From SSSZ01 sp016790965 (GTDB lineage Bacteria; Pseudomonadota; Gammaproteobacteria; Burkholderiales; Rhodocyclaceae), in assembly GCA_016790965.1 (NCBI GenBank), contig JAEUNZ010000049.1, forward strand, positions 1 to 64,000: a stretch of 64,000 nucleotides of DNA. The letters are read 5' to 3'. This document shows, piece by piece, positions 63,974 through 64,000 of the stretch. Numbering within the stretch: the stretch's first letter is position 1; every line of letters starts with the position of its first letter. A program made the translations under genes and the position numbers. A model generated the notes under the pieces. The model searched no databases and was not told the origin of the DNA. It saw only the letters and a list, made by a program, of their open reading frames with translations.

Positions 63974-64000
63974 GGCGGCTCTCGAAGACAGACGGGCGGC

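Overview
This is a GC-rich chromosomal segment from a proteobacterium, most likely a betaproteobacterium of the Rhodocyclales type. The reasons are the argH-algZ/algR-hemC-hemD order, ccmABC, a phasin, and an E. coli Hyd-2-like hydrogenase combined with HypX and HoxA-type regulation. The assignment rests on gene order and protein character only.

Layout. 1-1816: cytochrome c maturation genes ccmA-ccmB-ccmC on the minus strand, with ccmC cut by the window edge. 1892-9351: a minus-strand signalling operon of TonB-dependent receptor, YfiR-like periplasmic protein (broken by an amber codon), CHASE8-like hybrid kinase, and a response regulator with a degenerate GGDEF and an intact EAL domain. 9746-24439: [NiFe] hydrogenase maturation and sensing genes hupK/hoxV, hypA, hypB, hypF, a YefM-YoeB toxin-antitoxin pair, hypC, hypD, a stray duplicate of the hypD tail, an unknown HEAGH membrane protein, hypE, hypX, hoxA, and the H2-sensing hydrogenase hoxB-hoxC. 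24746-29354: a PhnD/PhnC/PhnE-like ABC importer of the kind often called a putative selenate transporter, interrupted by an opposed phasin gene and repeats.

29517-39183 is a selenium-formate block. It holds a selenocysteine-containing formate dehydrogenase-N (in-frame UGA followed by a SECIS-like hairpin), its Fe-S and cytochrome b subunits, fdhE, selA (with an apparent out-of-frame deletion near its 5' end), a VOC protein, selB and the tRNA-Sec gene selC. A frameshifted YjjJ/HipA-type gene lies next to selC. 41061-47587: the uptake hydrogenase operon hybO-hybA-hybB-hybC, a terminator, then hybD-hypC2-hybE, preceded by a good sigma-54 promoter. 47676-64000: housekeeping and signalling genes, namely two paralogous Ser/Thr kinases with a cyclic-nucleotide-binding domain, an OmpA-like lipoprotein, hemA, a diguanylate cyclase, prfA, prmC, grxD, argH, algZ/algR, hemC, hemD and hemF.

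How it fits together (inference). HoxBC would sense H2 and act through HoxA on the sigma-54 promoter of hybO. HypA-F and HypX build the NiFe(CN)2CO centre, and HybD/HybE finish the enzyme. Selenium import, SelA, SelB and tRNA-Sec would serve FdhA. Two families of transposase-less palindromic repeats are scattered at gene boundaries. Copies of one of them appear to provide the ribosome-binding site and start codon of prmC and of the permease gene. Three genes (yfiR, selA, hipA/yjjJ) carry single disruptive lesions that could be real decay or sequence errors.
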